From Chloroflexi bacterium UBA4730 (GTDB lineage Bacteria; Chloroflexota; Limnocylindria; P2-11E), in assembly GCA_002404155.1 (NCBI GenBank), contig DHJC01000023.1:14293-73378 (forward strand): a DNA stretch of 59,086 nucleotides, given 5' to 3'. The notes under the pieces were generated by a model. The model made no database searches. It was not told where the DNA came from and worked only from the letters and a program-made list of their open reading frames with translations. The translations under genes were made by a program, and so were the position numbers. Of this stretch, positions 17,764-26,206 are shown in pieces. Numbering within the stretch: position 1 is the first letter of the stretch; each line of letters opens with the position of its first letter.

Positions 17764-18366
17764 TCAGACGGTCGACTTGCGGGCACGGCCCGCGCCGCGA
17801 ACCGCAAGGCCCACCGCGAGGGTGATGATGCCGCCGACGATCGCTTCCGGGATGCCGTTGGTGCCGGCGACGGTCCACGCGACGTCCGCTGGCAGGTACG
17901 GCGCGCCGTTGGGACCGGTGAGGAGCACCGCGAGCCCGAGGACGAGCGCCGTGTTGGTGAGGGTGCCGAGGACGCCCGCGGCGAGGAGCGCCACGACCTC
18001 GTTCAACGGACGGAGCGCCCGGTACACGAGGAAGGCGACGACGCCGATCAGGATGCGGGGCCCGAACGCGATGATCGGGTTCTGGAACAGCGGGGTGGTC
18101 GCGCGGAGGAAGCTGAAAAGCCCGAAGATGAAGCCGACCGCCGCGCCGGCGATCGGACCCTCCATCACGCCTGCGAGGATCGCGGGAATGTGCAGGATCG
18201 TCGCGTTGACGCCGGTGGGCAGCGGGATGAACCCGATGCCGGTGAAGCCGAGCGCCAACTGGATCGCCGCGAGCACGCCAGAGACGACGACCGTGCGTAC
18301 GGTGCGGTTCTGCGGCATGAGGCCCATGTCGTCCGACATCGCGCCCGGTCGGGTTGTGGTCGCCAT
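17764..18366 (-). CDS. ECF transporter S component (substrate-specific subunit)
   Basis: 200 aa from ATG 18366, with a strong AGGAGGGGG site. Five to six hydrophobic helices; LPTGVNATILHIPAILAGV and GPIAGAAVGFIFGLFSFL are the signature of the ECF_trnsprt group of S components. The S component binds the vitamin or precursor in the membrane. The divergent ketopantoate reductase gene hints at pantothenate or a relative, but the sequence alone does not decide it. Confidence 0.88.
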   Translation of the reverse strand: MATTTRPGAMSDDMGLMPQNRTVRTVVVSGVLAAIQLALGFTGIGFIPLPTGVNATILHIPAILAGVMEGPIAGAAVGFIFGLFSFLRATTPLFQNPIIAFGPRILIGVVAFLVYRALRPLNEVVALLAAGVLGTLTNTALVLGLAVLLTGPNGAPYLPADVAWTVAGTNGIPEAIVGGIITLAVGLAVRGAGRARKSTV

Positions 18367-18500
18367 ATCCCCCTCCTGTGCGATCGCTGGTGCGCGACAA
18401 TACACCGGCAGGCCCGGCGCGCGGTCGCTCGTACGGTGACGAGCCAGGGGGATCAGTGGGGCCGAACGTGGGCCCTGACGCGGGCCTATCGTCGTCACCA

Positions 18501-19313
18501 ATGCGGGTCGCCGTGCTGGGCCTCGGTGCGATCGGGACCCTCGTCGCCCGGACGCTCGAGGGACGCGCCCTCGTCCTGCGCATCGATCGGACGAAGGCGC
18601 CGCTCGACGGCGTCAGCGAGCCGGTCGACATCGTGATCGTCACGACCAAGTCCCAGGGGACCGCCTGGGCGGCCGAGACCGCGCGCCGCGTGCTGGCGAA
18701 GAACGGGACCGTGCTCACGATCCAGAACGGCCTCGGGCACCGCGAGCGGCTCGCCACGAGCCTCGGGGATGATCGTGTGGCGGTGGGCGTCATCTACGTC
18801 GGCGCCGCGCTGGATGGTGAGCAGCTCCGGACGACCGGTCCGGGACGCGTCGAGCTCGGGCGCGCGCGGCACGTCGATGAGCTCGCGGCGGCCTTGCAAG
18901 CCGGTGGGATGGCCGCGTCGGTGGTCGACGATCCCTGGCCCGCGGTATGGCGCAAGCTCGTCGGCAACGCCGCGGTGAATCCGGTGAGCGCGCTCGTCGG
19001 GGTCACGAACGGCGAGCTGATCGAGCACCTCGCGTCCCGTATCGTCGACGGCGCGGCGAAGGAGGCCGCGCGGGTCGCGAGCGCCGAAGGTGTGCCGATC
19101 GCCGACGATGAAGCGATCGGGCTGTGGCGGTCGATGGCCCGGCTCACCGCCTCGAACCGCTCCTCGATGCTGCAGGACGTTCGCAGCGGGCGGCCAACGG
19201 AGATCGACTGGATCAACGGAGAGATCGTGCGCCGCGGCGCCCGGCACGGCGTCCCGACGCCCGTGAACGAAGCCCTGCTGCAGCTCGTCGAGGTGCTGGA
19301 GAACTTTCCCTAA
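18501..19313 (+). CDS. panE: 2-dehydropantoate 2-reductase family (PanE/ApbA)
   Basis: 270 aa. N-terminal VLGLGAIGTLVA Rossmann loop, VTTKSQGT, IQNGLGH and the C-terminal catalytic lysine region WRKLVGNAAVNPVSAL, ending with DVRSGRPTEIDWINGEI. PanE reduces ketopantoate with NADPH in pantothenate/CoA synthesis. It is divergent from the ECF S component across 134 bases. The protein is a little short (about 300 usual), so related ketoacid reductases are possible. Confidence 0.8.
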   Translation: MRVAVLGLGAIGTLVARTLEGRALVLRIDRTKAPLDGVSEPVDIVIVTTKSQGTAWAAETARRVLAKNGTVLTIQNGLGHRERLATSLGDDRVAVGVIYVGAALDGEQLRTTGPGRVELGRARHVDELAAALQAGGMAASVVDDPWPAVWRKLVGNAAVNPVSALVGVTNGELIEHLASRIVDGAAKEAARVASAEGVPIADDEAIGLWRSMARLTASNRSSMLQDVRSGRPTEIDWINGEIVRRGARHGVPTPVNEALLQLVEVLENFP

Positions 19314-20377
19314 GGGTTCGTCACCAGGTCCGCGACGACCTTCGCGTCCCCGAACGTGCGACCGACGCGGGCCTCGACGCCATCGATCCGTCCACTGCGG
19401 AACGACTTGAACAGCGCGCGCTGGATCTCGTCGTGCGCCTCGGGGATCCCCACGTGCTGCAGGAGGAGGGCGAGCGCGCCGATCGCGCCGACCGGGCTCG
19501 CGGCCTTCTGACCGCCGTACTTCGGCGCGGAGCCGTGGATCGGCTCGAACATCGAGACCCGGCCGGGATGGATGTTCCCGGAGGCGCCGGTGCCGAGCCC
19601 GCCGCAAATGGCCGCGCCCAGGTCGGTGATGATGTCGCCGAACAGGTTCGTCGTCACGATGACGCTGAACTGCTCAGGCTTCTGGACGAGCCACATGCAG
19701 GCGGCGTCGACGTACACCGCGTCGTGCTCGACGCCCGGATAGTCCGCTGCGACCTCTTCGAGCACATCGCGCCATAGCTGCTGGATCGGTACCGCGTTCG
19801 CCTTGTCGACCAGCGTGACCTTCTTGCGCTCCAGCTTGCGGGCACGCTCGAAGCCGTAGCGCATGATCCGCTCGATCCCGCGCCGGGTGAAGACCATGTC
19901 CACCGATACGCGCTCGTCGGGCGTGCCTTGACCGGTACGGGTGCCCTCGCGGCCGTACACGTCCTCGGTGTTCTCGCGCATGACGAGGATGCGGATGTCC
20001 TTCTCGGTCTTGTCCTTCAAGGGGCACAGTCGCGAGTCGTACAGGATCAGCGGCCGCAGGTTCACATAGAGGTCGAGGCCCCGCCGGAAGCCGAAGATGA
20101 TGTCGGCCTCGAGCATCCCGCGTGGGACACCGGGGTGACCCACGGCACCGAGCAACACCGCGTCGAGGGCCTTGATCGGCTCGAGGGCCGCCTTGTCGAA
20201 CCGCCGGCCGTCACGGAGGTACTGCTCGCCGGACCAGTCGAACGCCGTGCGCTCGGTGCGGAAGCCGAACCGGGCCTCGCAGGCGTCGAGCACGAGCAAC
20301 GCCGCATCGACGACCTCGGGCCCGATCCCGTCGCCGCCGAGGACGCCCAATTTCACGACGCGCGAAGGTGTTCCCAA
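19310..20377 (-). CDS. leuB: 3-isopropylmalate dehydrogenase-like (LeuB family)
   Basis: 355-aa beta-decarboxylating dehydrogenase: GGDGIGPEV, DLYVNLRPL, VMRENTEDVY (family ENTE/D), KANAVP, VDAACMWLV and NLFGDIITDL (metal aspartates) and the GSAPKY adenine loop. Isopropylmalate, tartrate and isocitrate homologues share these motifs; LeuA- and LeuCD-like genes in the same region favour a leucine-type 2-oxo chain reaction. The start is TTG 20377, with GTG 20356 possible. The stop overlaps the convergent panE stop. Confidence 0.75.
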   Translation of the reverse strand: MGTPSRVVKLGVLGGDGIGPEVVDAALLVLDACEARFGFRTERTAFDWSGEQYLRDGRRFDKAALEPIKALDAVLLGAVGHPGVPRGMLEADIIFGFRRGLDLYVNLRPLILYDSRLCPLKDKTEKDIRILVMRENTEDVYGREGTRTGQGTPDERVSVDMVFTRRGIERIMRYGFERARKLERKKVTLVDKANAVPIQQLWRDVLEEVAADYPGVEHDAVYVDAACMWLVQKPEQFSVIVTTNLFGDIITDLGAAICGGLGTGASGNIHPGRVSMFEPIHGSAPKYGGQKAASPVGAIGALALLLQHVGIPEAHDEIQRALFKSFRSGRIDGVEARVGRTFGDAKVVADLVTNP

Positions 20378-20407
20378 GGCTCAGCCCGGATGCTACCGTT
20401 CTGGGCG

Positions 20408-20494
20408 ATGCGGTCCGTCGTCCTTGCAATCGTCGTTATTGAGCTCCTTATCGGGGGCCCGAACGACGCTGGGAGGGACACCGCGACCGCGTAG
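20408..20494 (+). CDS. Branched-chain amino acid leader peptide (28 aa)
   Basis: Short ORF whose codons 4-15 encode V V L A I V V I E L L I, ten branched-chain residues in twelve. Several use codons rare in this GC-rich DNA (CTT, GTT, ATT, CTT). It ends at TAG 20492-20494, shortly before an intrinsic terminator with an overlapping antiterminator. This is the layout of ribosome-mediated attenuation leaders of ilv/leu operons. There is no strong ribosome site, so the transcript may be nearly leaderless. Confidence 0.7.
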   Translation: MRSVVLAIVVIELLIGGPNDAGRDTATA

Positions 20495-20547
20495 CGAAGC
20501 AAAAGCCGGATCCACAAGAGACCTCCCAGGCACTGGGAGGTCTTTTT
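20469..20547 (+). promoter_or_regulatory. Transcription attenuator (antiterminator/terminator) controlled by BCAA leader
   Basis: Segment 1 CTGGGAGG (20469-20476, inside the leader ORF), segment 2 CCTCCCAG (20522-20529) and segment 3 CTGGGAGG (20533-20540). Segments 1 and 2 can pair perfectly over 8 bp, which prevents the 2-3 terminator stem. A ribosome stalled on the Val/Ile/Leu codons would leave segment 1 free (read-through); one reaching the stop would mask it (termination). Confidence 0.7.
20520..20547 (+). terminator. Intrinsic terminator of the attenuator
   Basis: GACCTCCCAG, loop GCA, CTGGGAGGTC, then TTTTT: perfect 10-bp GC-rich stem with a U-tract. Confidence 0.9.
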
Positions 20548-20580
20548 GATTCCCGGACGGGCGAAGAGAGAGGGGTTGAC

Positions 20581-20775
20581 ATGGACCCGCGACGTGAGCT
20601 GGCGAGGCGACTGGCGAGGCTGGGCATGCATTTCGAGGGCGAGCGGCTCGACCATGCCGAGCGGATCGTGCACCTGCACGCACCCCACCACGGCTCGCTC
20701 AGCGACCTGGTGCTCATGACGATCTGCGTCGAGGCGTATCGGAAGGCGGACGTCGACCTGCCGGCGTGGGTCTGA
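20581..20775 (+). CDS. Small protein of unknown function under BCAA attenuation (64 aa)
   Basis: 64 aa from ATG 20581, with a GAGAGG site a few bases upstream, 34 bases after the attenuator terminator. The protein is helical and charged (RRELARRLARLGMHFEGERL), with a histidine-rich middle (HLHAPHHGS) and a C-terminal DLVLMTICVEAYRKADVDL. No family recognised. It is the only plus-strand gene before a convergent LLM gene, so it must be the target of the leader. It could be a regulator or accessory of branched-chain metabolism; this is inference. Confidence 0.65.
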   Translation: MDPRRELARRLARLGMHFEGERLDHAERIVHLHAPHHGSLSDLVLMTICVEAYRKADVDLPAWV

Positions 20776-20779
20776 CGAG

Positions 20780-21676
20780 CTAGAGCAGGGCCTTCGCGAT
20801 CACGCGCAGCTGACCGGCGAGGTCGTCGCCGAGCACCTGCAGGCAGACGTGGTCCGCGCCGTTCTTGCGATGCGCGTCCGCGCGCGCCTTCACCGCGCTC
20901 GCGTCGCCCCAGGCGACGATGGCGTCCACGAGCGTGTCGCTGCCGCCGTTCCCAATGTCCGAGTCGGTCCACCCGAGCCGGCGCAGGTTGTTCGCGTAGT
21001 TGTCCAACAGCAGGTAGCGCTGCATATGCCGGCGCGCGATCTCCCGCCCTCTCGTCGCGTCCGTCTCGAGCGTGCAGGCCTGCTCGACGGCGAGCAGGGG
21101 GTCGGGTCCGAGCGCCTTCCGCGCGATCGCCGTGTGCTCGACGGGCACGAAGTACGGATGCGCGCCCAGTGACCGCTCGGCCGAGAGCCGCAGCATCTGC
21201 GGGCCCAGCGCGGCGAGCACTCGTGGCGCGGGCGGGTCCTTGCGATTCGGTCCGACGAACGGCGCGCGGTCCATCGCATCGAGGTACGCGCGCATGTGCG
21301 CGAGCGGCTTCTCGTACCCACCGCCGAGCCGGGCGTCGATCACCGGCTTGTGACTGACGCCCATGCCGCAGAGGAAGCGGTCTCCGTACGCCTCGGCGAG
21401 CGTCCGGGCGCCATTGGCCATCGCCACCGCATCGCGGGCCCAGATGTTGGCGATGCCCGACGCGACGATCAGGTCCTTCGTTGCGGCGAGGAGGATGCTC
21501 GCGTGCGAGAAGATCTCCTTGCTGCCCAGCGATTCGGGGATCCAGAGGGCCTTGAAGCCCAACGACTCCACTTCCTGCGCGAGCCGGCGCTCGTCGGCCG
21601 CGGTCATGCGCTCGAGCTGGAAGCTCCAGACGCCGATCGGGCCGAGGCGGGCCGCGGCCTCGCGTGCAGTCTTCAT
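20780..21676 (-). CDS. LLM class (luciferase-like) oxidoreductase
   Basis: 298 aa from ATG 21676 (ATG 21697 would add seven residues). TIM-barrel luciferase-like pattern: LGFKALWIPESLGSKEIF, ASGIANIWARD, FLCGMGVSHKP, AALGPQMLRLSAE. Such enzymes use F420 or FMN. The TIGR03620-like layout (probable F420-dependent) fits. Its 5' end overlaps that of a second, divergent LLM gene. The substrate is unknown. Confidence 0.8.
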   Translation of the reverse strand: MKTAREAAARLGPIGVWSFQLERMTAADERRLAQEVESLGFKALWIPESLGSKEIFSHASILLAATKDLIVASGIANIWARDAVAMANGARTLAEAYGDRFLCGMGVSHKPVIDARLGGGYEKPLAHMRAYLDAMDRAPFVGPNRKDPPAPRVLAALGPQMLRLSAERSLGAHPYFVPVEHTAIARKALGPDPLLAVEQACTLETDATRGREIARRHMQRYLLLDNYANNLRRLGWTDSDIGNGGSDTLVDAIVAWGDASAVKARADAHRKNGADHVCLQVLGDDLAGQLRVIAKALL

Positions 21677-22623
21677 CTGATGCGCGCATTCTCCCATCCA
21701 TCAGGCCATTCCGCTTCGCGATCACAGCCTCTCGCGCGGCGTCGGGCGCCGAATGGCGCGCGAAGGCCCGCCGGATCGAGGAGCTCGGCTACGACACCCT
21801 CCTGCTGACCGATCACCTGACGCAGCAGCTCGCTCCGATCCCGGCGATGGCCGCGGCGCTGGAGGCGACGACGCGCCTGCGCGTCGGTAGCTACGTCTTC
21901 GCGAACGACTACCGCGACCCGGTGATGCTCGCGAAGGAGGTCGCGACGCTGGACGTGCTCTCGGGCGGCCGCGTCGAATTCGGCATCGGCGCCGGCTGGT
22001 CCCAGCGCGATTACGAGATGCTCGGGCTCCCGTACGACGCGCCCGCGACGCGCGTCTCGCGGATGATCGAAGCGGTGAAGCTCATCGACCGGCTGTTCGC
22101 CGAGGATTCCGTGGACGCGAGCGGCGCGTACTACACGGTGCACGGCGCTCGCGTGCTGCCGAAGCCCATCCAGAAGCCGCGGCCGCCGCTCATGATCGGG
22201 GGCGGCGGCCCGCGCATGCTGCGCTTCGCCGCGACGCATGCGGACATCATCGCCCTCAATCCGCGGTTCAACGCCGACGGACACCCGGTCGTGGCAGATC
22301 TCACGACCGGCGCGACGGAGCGCAAGCTCGCGCGGCTGCGGACGGAGGCCGGCGCGCGGCTCGCGCAGGTCGAGCTGAACATCTTCATCGTCGATGCCGG
22401 CGTGGTAGACGAGCCGCGCTCGCTCTTCGACGCGATGGCCACGCGCCTCAAGGGCGCGGCGACCCAGCTCGTGGACTCGCCGTTCTTCCTGTATGGCTCG
22501 ATCGCCGATCTGAAGCGACAGATCCAGAGCCGCCGGGAGCACCTCGGGATCACGTACTTCGGGCTGCCGGAGAAGGCGCTGGAGCCGTTCGCGCCACTCG
22601 TCCGGGAGCTGCGCGGGACCTAG
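21664..22623 (+). CDS. LLM class F420-dependent oxidoreductase (TIGR03621-like)
   Basis: 319 aa from GTG 21664. RFAITASRAASGAEWRAKAR, DTLLLTDHL, GSYVFANDYRDPVMLAKE, GRVEFGIGAGW and PPLMIGGGGPRML are typical of F420-type luciferase-like monooxygenases. The hydrophilic first 14 residues are probably not part of the barrel, and no better start exists in frame. Its start region overlaps the divergent LLM gene by about 13 bases. The function beyond flavin/deazaflavin redox is unknown. Confidence 0.82.
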   Translation: MQSSSDARILPSIRPFRFAITASRAASGAEWRAKARRIEELGYDTLLLTDHLTQQLAPIPAMAAALEATTRLRVGSYVFANDYRDPVMLAKEVATLDVLSGGRVEFGIGAGWSQRDYEMLGLPYDAPATRVSRMIEAVKLIDRLFAEDSVDASGAYYTVHGARVLPKPIQKPRPPLMIGGGGPRMLRFAATHADIIALNPRFNADGHPVVADLTTGATERKLARLRTEAGARLAQVELNIFIVDAGVVDEPRSLFDAMATRLKGAATQLVDSPFFLYGSIADLKRQIQSRREHLGITYFGLPEKALEPFAPLVRELRGT

Positions 22624-22698
22624 CTTAGCGTTCGCGAGCTCGCGAAAGAGGAGCACGGCGTGCTGCTCGCGAGCCACCTCCTGTACGAGATCGCTTAG

Positions 22699-22920
22699 CT
22701 AGCGCCGCGCGTCCTTCCGCGGGCGGAGCAGCGCGATTACGCGGTACATGGCGAACGCGAAGATCCACGCCGCCACCACGGCGACGAGCACCTGCAGGCC
22801 GAAGCCATCGTGCGCGAGCGGATCGGGATCGCCGAGGGCCTCGAGCCAATCCACGAGCAGCACCAGGGCCGTGGCCCCGCTGAGCGTGCCGAGGGTCATC
22901 CAGAGAAGGAGTGAGCCCAC
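22699..22920 (-). CDS. Two-helix small membrane protein (73 aa)
   Basis: 73 aa from GTG 22920, 20 bases after the LeuD-LeuC stop. Hydrophobic helices LWMTLGTLSGATALVLLVDWL and LQVLVAVVAAWIFAFAMYRVIALL, then a basic tail RPRKDARR. No recognised family. Its position suggests it is the distal gene of the TPK/E1/LeuA/LeuDC operon. Confidence 0.6.
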   Translation of the reverse strand: MGSLLLWMTLGTLSGATALVLLVDWLEALGDPDPLAHDGFGLQVLVAVVAAWIFAFAMYRVIALLRPRKDARR

Positions 22921-22940
22921 CTCAGCGTCTCGTCCGGCTC

Positions 22941-24986
22941 CTAGATCCCGTAGCGTTCGGGCTCCCAGCGAAGGTGCAGCTCGCTCGGCGGCGCCATGTA
23001 TCCGAGGAGCGCGGACGAGGCGACCACCGCGGGGCTCGCCAGGTAGCCTTCGCCGCCGACGCCCATGCGGTTCTGCCAGTTGCGGTTGAACGACGTGATG
23101 GCGCGCTGACCCGGCGCCAGCGCGTCGTCGCCCTGGCCGAAGCACGGCCCGCACCAGCTCATGCGGATCTGCGCACCGACCGAGCGCAGGACGTTGGCCA
23201 CGGAGTCGCCCGCGAGGCGGGCGTCCGGACGCTCGATCGCATCCTTCACCGAGCCCGATCCCGGGAAGATGACGAAGTCCGTCGCGGCCTTCGCGTGTCC
23301 GGCGTCGCGCGCGCCGCGCACGACGAGCGCGGCCTGCAGGAGGTCGTCGTAGCTCCCGTTCGTGCACGAGCCGATGTAGGCCTTGTCGAAGGTGAGGTGC
23401 TCGGTCGCGACCTCCTCGGCCGCGAACGCGTTGCCCGGGGAATACGGCTTCGCGATCATCGGGACGACGTCGGAGAGGTCGAGCGCTTCGTCGATCTCGT
23501 AGTGCGCGTCGCGACCGGGTTGGACCAATGGGTAGGGGAGGGCGATGCCCTTCTCGCTGTACCAGGCGGCGGTGAGCTCGTCCGCGGCGAAAATGCCGTT
23601 CTGGGCTTCGCCCTCGGCCATCATGTTCGCGATCGTGTTCCGGTACGCGATCGGGAGTTGGGTGTGCTCGTCGACGAACTCGACGGACATGCCCTGTGAC
23701 TGGGCCGTGCCCCAGCGCTCGAGGAGCTTGAGGACGATGTCCTTGCCGCTCACCCACGGCTGGAGCGTCCCGGTGAACACGACGCGACGCGCCTTCGACA
23801 AGGTGGTGAACACATATCCGGTCGCCCAGCCGAAGCCCAGAGTCGTCGAGCCCACGCCGATGCCGACCGCGCCGTACGCGCCGTAGGCGCGCGAGTGCGA
23901 GTCCGCGCCGGCGACGAACGAACCCGGATGCACGAGCCCCTGCTCCGGGAAGTAGAAGTGGAAGATCCCGTCGCCCGGCGTCGCGTAGTACGGCCTGCGG
24001 ATGCCGAACTTCTCGGCAAAGGCTTTGCCGATCGCGGTCTGCTTGTCGTCGGCCTCCTTCCGCGTGAACACGAAGTGGTCATTGGCCACCGCGATCTGCC
24101 GCGGGTAGATGGTGTTGCCGCCGGTGATCTGGTTGAACGTGTGGATCGAGAACGGCGCCGTCCCGTCGGACGCGGGGAGGAGATCGGCGTACACGCGGAG
24201 CGTCGCGCCGGGCTTGGCGTCGGCGTCCTTGTCGACCCGGTGGGCCCAGACGATCCGCTCGGTCGTGGTCATCCGCCGTGCCGTGTCGTCGTCAGGCCAC
24301 TCGATCGTGGGCGGGCGCCGCACCGACGCCGCGAACTCGCGGCGGCCGATCGTGAAGATGCCGCCCGACCGCCGGATCTCATCCTCCTTCGGCGTGAGCG
24401 GCAATGGGTCGTAGGTCTTCTGCCGGGTCTCGTTCGCGAGCCGGCGGGCCCCTGGCTCGAAGGTCAAGGTGTCGCCGTCCTGCGCGTCCTCGACTGCGTC
24501 GGGCGCCTGCACGACCTGCAGGCCGAGGTTGAACGCGTTGCGCCGGAAGATGTCGCCCAAGTTGTCGCCGCAGACGATGACCATCTCGAGGCCCGCCTCT
24601 TCGGCCACCGCCTTGAGGCCCGCCGGGCTCATCTCGCGCGAGCTTCCGATCGCGAAGCGATCACCGGCGATGACGAACGTCTGTCCCGCGTGCACGCGTT
24701 TGCGAAAGTCGGGCATCAGGTAGCGGAACGAACCGGCCTTCCACCGCTCGTCGAGCGTCTCGAGGCTCTCGGACACGCAGTCCTTGGCCGGCGTGATCTG
24801 GTCGGTGTCGATCGCGTCGAGCTTCTTGCCCGGCCGGCGACCCGAACGATCCCAGAAGATGAGCGCCTTCCCGCGGATGGTGTGCTCGGCACGGGCGGCC
24901 TCTGGCTCGGGGGCCTGGCGCTCGATGCCGTTGGGGTCGACGCCGGGGAGGAGCTTCGCAGGCTCGATGCGGTGTCGCACGACCAC
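22941..24986 (-). CDS. Aconitase-family dehydratase, fused small (LeuD-like) then large (LeuC-like) domains
   Basis: 681 aa from GTG 24986. Unusually the swivel domain comes first: DTDQITPAKD and GSSREMSPAG (residues about 60-145) resemble LeuD. The Fe-S catalytic domain follows, with ADSHSRAYGAYGAVGIGVG, YIGSCTNGS and SWCGPCFGQ giving the three cluster cysteines. The reaction expected is hydro-lyase isomerisation of an alkylmalate such as isopropylmalate. A LeuA-like gene lies immediately upstream and a LeuB-like gene nearby. The REMS in place of the common REHA in the substrate loop suggests a different side chain. Homoaconitase or methylmalate isomerase are alternatives. Confidence 0.75.
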   Translation of the reverse strand: MVVRHRIEPAKLLPGVDPNGIERQAPEPEAARAEHTIRGKALIFWDRSGRRPGKKLDAIDTDQITPAKDCVSESLETLDERWKAGSFRYLMPDFRKRVHAGQTFVIAGDRFAIGSSREMSPAGLKAVAEEAGLEMVIVCGDNLGDIFRRNAFNLGLQVVQAPDAVEDAQDGDTLTFEPGARRLANETRQKTYDPLPLTPKEDEIRRSGGIFTIGRREFAASVRRPPTIEWPDDDTARRMTTTERIVWAHRVDKDADAKPGATLRVYADLLPASDGTAPFSIHTFNQITGGNTIYPRQIAVANDHFVFTRKEADDKQTAIGKAFAEKFGIRRPYYATPGDGIFHFYFPEQGLVHPGSFVAGADSHSRAYGAYGAVGIGVGSTTLGFGWATGYVFTTLSKARRVVFTGTLQPWVSGKDIVLKLLERWGTAQSQGMSVEFVDEHTQLPIAYRNTIANMMAEGEAQNGIFAADELTAAWYSEKGIALPYPLVQPGRDAHYEIDEALDLSDVVPMIAKPYSPGNAFAAEEVATEHLTFDKAYIGSCTNGSYDDLLQAALVVRGARDAGHAKAATDFVIFPGSGSVKDAIERPDARLAGDSVANVLRSVGAQIRMSWCGPCFGQGDDALAPGQRAITSFNRNWQNRMGVGGEGYLASPAVVASSALLGYMAPPSELHLRWEPERYGI

Positions 24987-24991
24987 GATGT

Positions 24992-26206
24992 TCAGTCTAG
25001 GCGCGCGAGCGCGTCGAGCTCCTCCTCGGTCAGCAGGCGGTCCGACGCTTTCGCGGCGGTCATGATGCGGTCGATGCGGTCGCGCGTCGCGTCGATGCCC
25101 CGATGCTCGAGCCAGAACACGACGTTCGACTCACCGCTCATCGGACCTACCTCGATCCGCTGCTCGCGGCCGACGACCGAGGCCGGCACGCTGCTGTAGA
25201 CGCGGTCGGCGAGCTCGCGATCGCCTTTCCGCAGCGCCTTGACGACGGCCGCGGCATGCACGCCCGTGCCCGTGCGGAACGCGTCCGCGCCCAGCGCGGG
25301 GTAGTTCGCCGGGATCACCACGCCGCAGTGCTCGGCGACGAGCGCCGTGTACTCGACGAGCGGCTCCAGGTTGGTGTCGATGAGGTCCCACAGGCGCAGG
25401 TTGACGAGCAGCTGGTCCATCGACGCATTGCCCACGCGCTCGCCGATCCCGAGTGCGGTGCCGTGCACGCGATCGGCGATCGCGGTCGCCGCGAGCGCGT
25501 TGATCGTGCCGAGGCCCCGGTCGTTGTGGCCGTGGTAGTCCAGCTTCACGTCCCGCCCTTTGATGATGTCGGTGCGAAGGAACGTGAGGAGGTTGCGCAC
25601 GCCTTCCGGCGTGGCATGGCCGACGGTGTCCGACGCGCAGATCCGCTTCGCGCCCGCGGCGATGGCGGTCTCATAGAGGGTGACGAGCGTCTCGGGGTCG
25701 GCGCGGGTGGTGTCCTCGGTCACGAACATGACCGGCAGCCCGTTCTTCACCGCCAGCGCGACCGACTCCTCGACCTGTTTGGTCATCGTGTCGATCGACC
25801 AGCTCTCGGCGAAACGGCGGATCGGGCTCGAGCCGATGAACGCGCACGTTTCGATCGCGACCCCTGAGTCGACGGCGGCCTGGATCGCCCCATGGATGTC
25901 CGCCGGATGCGTGCGAACGGCGACGTTCGGGGTGATGCGCAGCTTCACCGTCTCCTTGGCCAGCGCGACGATTGTCGCGCGGGCCTGCGGCGACGCGCCG
26001 GGCAGGCCGATGTCCGCGCTGGCGATCCCGAGCTCATCCATGAGCTGGAGGAGCCGGATCTTCACGTCGAGTGGCGGGTTGCGGACCGATGGACCCTGGA
26101 GGCCGTCGCGAAGGGTCTCGTCGTCGAGCTCGACCGCGCGATAGTCGGCACGCGCCGCGCGACCGTCGCGGTTCCAGTCGTAGATCAGCGCGTCGAGGTC
26201 GCTCAT
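24992..26206 (-). CDS. HMGL-family acyltransferase, 2-isopropylmalate/homocitrate synthase-like
   Basis: 404 aa from ATG 26206 (ATGA overlap with the lipoprotein gene). TIM barrel with DDETLRDGLQGPS, ASDTVGHATPEG and metal HxH in YHGHNDRGLG; then the subdomain GADAFRTGTGVHAAAVVKAL of IPMS/homocitrate synthases. It lacks the C-terminal leucine-sensing LeuA domain, so feedback by leucine is not expected. Condensation of acetyl-CoA with a 2-oxoacid is likely; an HMG-CoA lyase-type cleavage is possible. Confidence 0.72.
   Translation of the reverse strand: MSDLDALIYDWNRDGRAARADYRAVELDDETLRDGLQGPSVRNPPLDVKIRLLQLMDELGIASADIGLPGASPQARATIVALAKETVKLRITPNVAVRTHPADIHGAIQAAVDSGVAIETCAFIGSSPIRRFAESWSIDTMTKQVEESVALAVKNGLPVMFVTEDTTRADPETLVTLYETAIAAGAKRICASDTVGHATPEGVRNLLTFLRTDIIKGRDVKLDYHGHNDRGLGTINALAATAIADRVHGTALGIGERVGNASMDQLLVNLRLWDLIDTNLEPLVEYTALVAEHCGVVIPANYPALGADAFRTGTGVHAAAVVKALRKGDRELADRVYSSVPASVVGREQRIEVGPMSGESNVVFWLEHRGIDATRDRIDRIMTAAKASDRLLTEEELDALARLD

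Noticed and set aside
22624..22698. In-frame open stretch of 24 codons after the LLM stop (TAG), ending with TAG
   Set aside because: No start codon, preceded by TAG rather than UGA, and short; probably chance.
23895..25199. 434-codon plus-strand open frame opposite the LeuD-LeuC fusion
   Set aside because: No domain or motif; antisense of a gene with all aconitase-family motifs.
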